Source: Halomonas piscis (GTDB lineage: Bacteria; Pseudomonadota; Gammaproteobacteria; Pseudomonadales; Halomonadaceae). From it: a DNA stretch of 64,000 nt. The stretch is taken from assembly GCF_031886125.1 (NCBI RefSeq), contig NZ_CP119391.1, forward strand, positions 744,001 through 808,000. Reading direction: 5' to 3'. Each line of letters begins with the position of its first letter. Position 1 is the first letter of the stretch. The notes beneath the pieces were generated by a model. It ran no database searches. It was not told where the DNA came from and worked only from the letters and a program-made list of their open reading frames with translations. The translations under genes and the position numbers were made by a program. Positions 63,142 to 64,000 of this stretch are shown one piece after another.

Positions 63142-64000
63142 GTGAAACTTTCCGCTGCCTATCGCCTCGCGGCGACCGTGCTCCACGGCTTTGACGAATA
63201 CCGCGCGCGCTTTCAGGCGATTACCCGGGATGCCAGCCGGCGCTTTTGTGACGCGGCCTGGCAGGAAACCCAGCGCGCCAGCGCCGAGCGCATCAACCTG
63301 TACAAGGAAAAGGTGGACGGCACCCGGGATCGTTTGCAGCGCACCTTCAGCCGGGAAGTGCTGACCGACTGCGAATACTGGCGCGCGGCACGCGGCCATT
63401 ACGCCGAGCGGATCAGCCAGCGGCTGGACTACGAGCTTGCCGAGACGTTTTTCAACTCGCTGTTCTGCGCCGTTTTCCAGCACCGCCATATTCGCAACGA
63501 CTGGGTGTTCGTCTACAGCTCCCGGGACGACGCGGCGCGCCGCTCGGGGATCGAGCTTTGCCGGCAGCGGCGGGTCGACGGCGACTGGCAGGCGGCTTTG
63601 ACCTGGGCGCTTGCCGAGGCGCCGCTTGAGCTCCCCTTTGCCGATCTATCCCGGGATACCGGCCTTGGCGCGGCGTTTCTGCGCGAGCATTTGCCTGCGG
63701 CCATCCTCGAGGCGGACGATGCCGAGATCGAGCTCTTGCACAGCGTGTTCTACCGCAACAAGGGGGCGTATCTGGTGGGGCGAATCCGCGGCGGCGGCGA
63801 GCAGGTACCGCTGGCCCTGCCGGTGCTGCACGACGGAGCCGCGGTGCGCCAGCGCTGCCTGAGGCTGGATACCGTGCTTATCGAGCCCGACGAGGTTTCG
63901 ATTCTGTTTTCCTTCACCCGGGCGTATTTTCAGGTCGATGTGCCCGTGCCCGGCGAGTTCGTCGGCTACCTGCAGGACTTGATGCCGCGCAAGTCGGCAA
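63142..64000 (+). CDS. aceK: Isocitrate dehydrogenase kinase/phosphatase, N-terminal part (cut by window edge)
   Basis: Bifunctional enzyme that phosphorylates and dephosphorylates isocitrate dehydrogenase, steering carbon between the TCA cycle and glyoxylate bypass. 286 codons are present of about 580. It starts with GTG (MKLSAAYRLAATVLHGFDEY) 5 nt after a perfect AAGGAGG. The regulatory domain is recognisable: FDEYRARFQAITRDASRRF, LYKEKVDGTRDRLQRTF, ETFFNSLFCAVFQHRHIRND and FVYSSRDDAARRSGIELC. The kinase domain is outside the window. No aceA/aceB is seen upstream. Confidence 0.94.
   Translation, partial: MKLSAAYRLAATVLHGFDEYRARFQAITRDASRRFCDAAWQETQRASAERINLYKEKVDGTRDRLQRTFSREVLTDCEYWRAARGHYAERISQRLDYELAETFFNSLFCAVFQHRHIRNDWVFVYSSRDDAARRSGIELCRQRRVDGDWQAALTWALAEAPLELPFADLSRDTGLGAAFLREHLPAAILEADDAEIELLHSVFYRNKGAYLVGRIRGGGEQVPLALPVLHDGAAVRQRCLRLDTVLIEPDEVSILFSFTRAYFQVDVPVPGEFVGYLQDLMPRKSA

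Overview
The window is a stretch of GC-rich chromosome from a gammaproteobacterium. Gene order and protein sequences fit the Halomonadaceae/Oceanospirillales best: the block rpsB-tsf-pyrH-frr-uppS-cdsA-dxr-rseP-bamA-skp-lpxD-fabZ-lpxA-lpxB-rnhB-dnaE-accA-tilS, the pairs ubiD-fre and lptF-lptG, and divergent pepA/lptF. The genus is an inference from overall similarity and was not tested by a search. Most of the window is core genome; the accessory material lies at 31.4-45 kb.

Layout. 1-5.0 kb (minus strand): dapE (cut by the window edge), dapD, glnD and map, for lysine/peptidoglycan precursor synthesis, nitrogen sensing and protein maturation. 5.4-26.2 kb (plus strand): translation factors, UMP kinase, isoprenoid and phospholipid synthesis, outer-membrane biogenesis (RseP, BamA, Skp, lipid A enzymes), RNase HII, DNA polymerase III alpha, acetyl-CoA carboxylase alpha and TilS. 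26.1-31.4 kb: a short Ppx/GppA phosphatase on the minus strand, then rho, ubiD and fre. 31.4-33.2 kb: a 41-aa membrane protein, then a DAHP synthase gene preceded by what reads as an aromatic-amino-acid attenuator, with one leader peptide before a terminator and a second aromatic-rich short ORF directly before the enzyme. 33.2-38 kb: small envelope proteins and lipoproteins, interrupted by two insertion sequences (an IS5/IS427-type and an IS110/IS1111-type), the latter inserted into a REP pair. 38-45 kb (minus strand): two flavoprotein oxidoreductases, one fused to a DedA/VTT membrane domain, a truncated-looking glycosyltransferase, and a YnjC/YnjB-like ABC permease and binding protein without an ATPase gene. 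45-52.5 kb (minus strand): valS, an MFS carrier, holC, ilvE and pepA. 52.6-64 kb: LptF/LptG for LPS export, an RDD protein, bacterioferritin and its ferredoxin with a Fur-like box, Cu/Zn superoxide dismutase, an esterase, tRNA modification enzymes, a DcaP-like porin, a CIA30 protein and the 5' half of aceK.

The most interesting element is the leader at about 31.6-32.1 kb. A 37-codon ORF holds a Tyr-Gly-Tyr-Trp-Phe run. It is followed by mutually exclusive helices and a classical terminator. A 55-codon ORF with a related Tyr/Trp/Phe cluster then ends one codon before, and in frame with, the DAHP synthase start. Second in interest is the IS1111-type element in a REP sequence, with an unassigned downstream region of about 250 nt where this group encodes its guide RNA. 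I found no tRNA, rRNA or CRISPR array.
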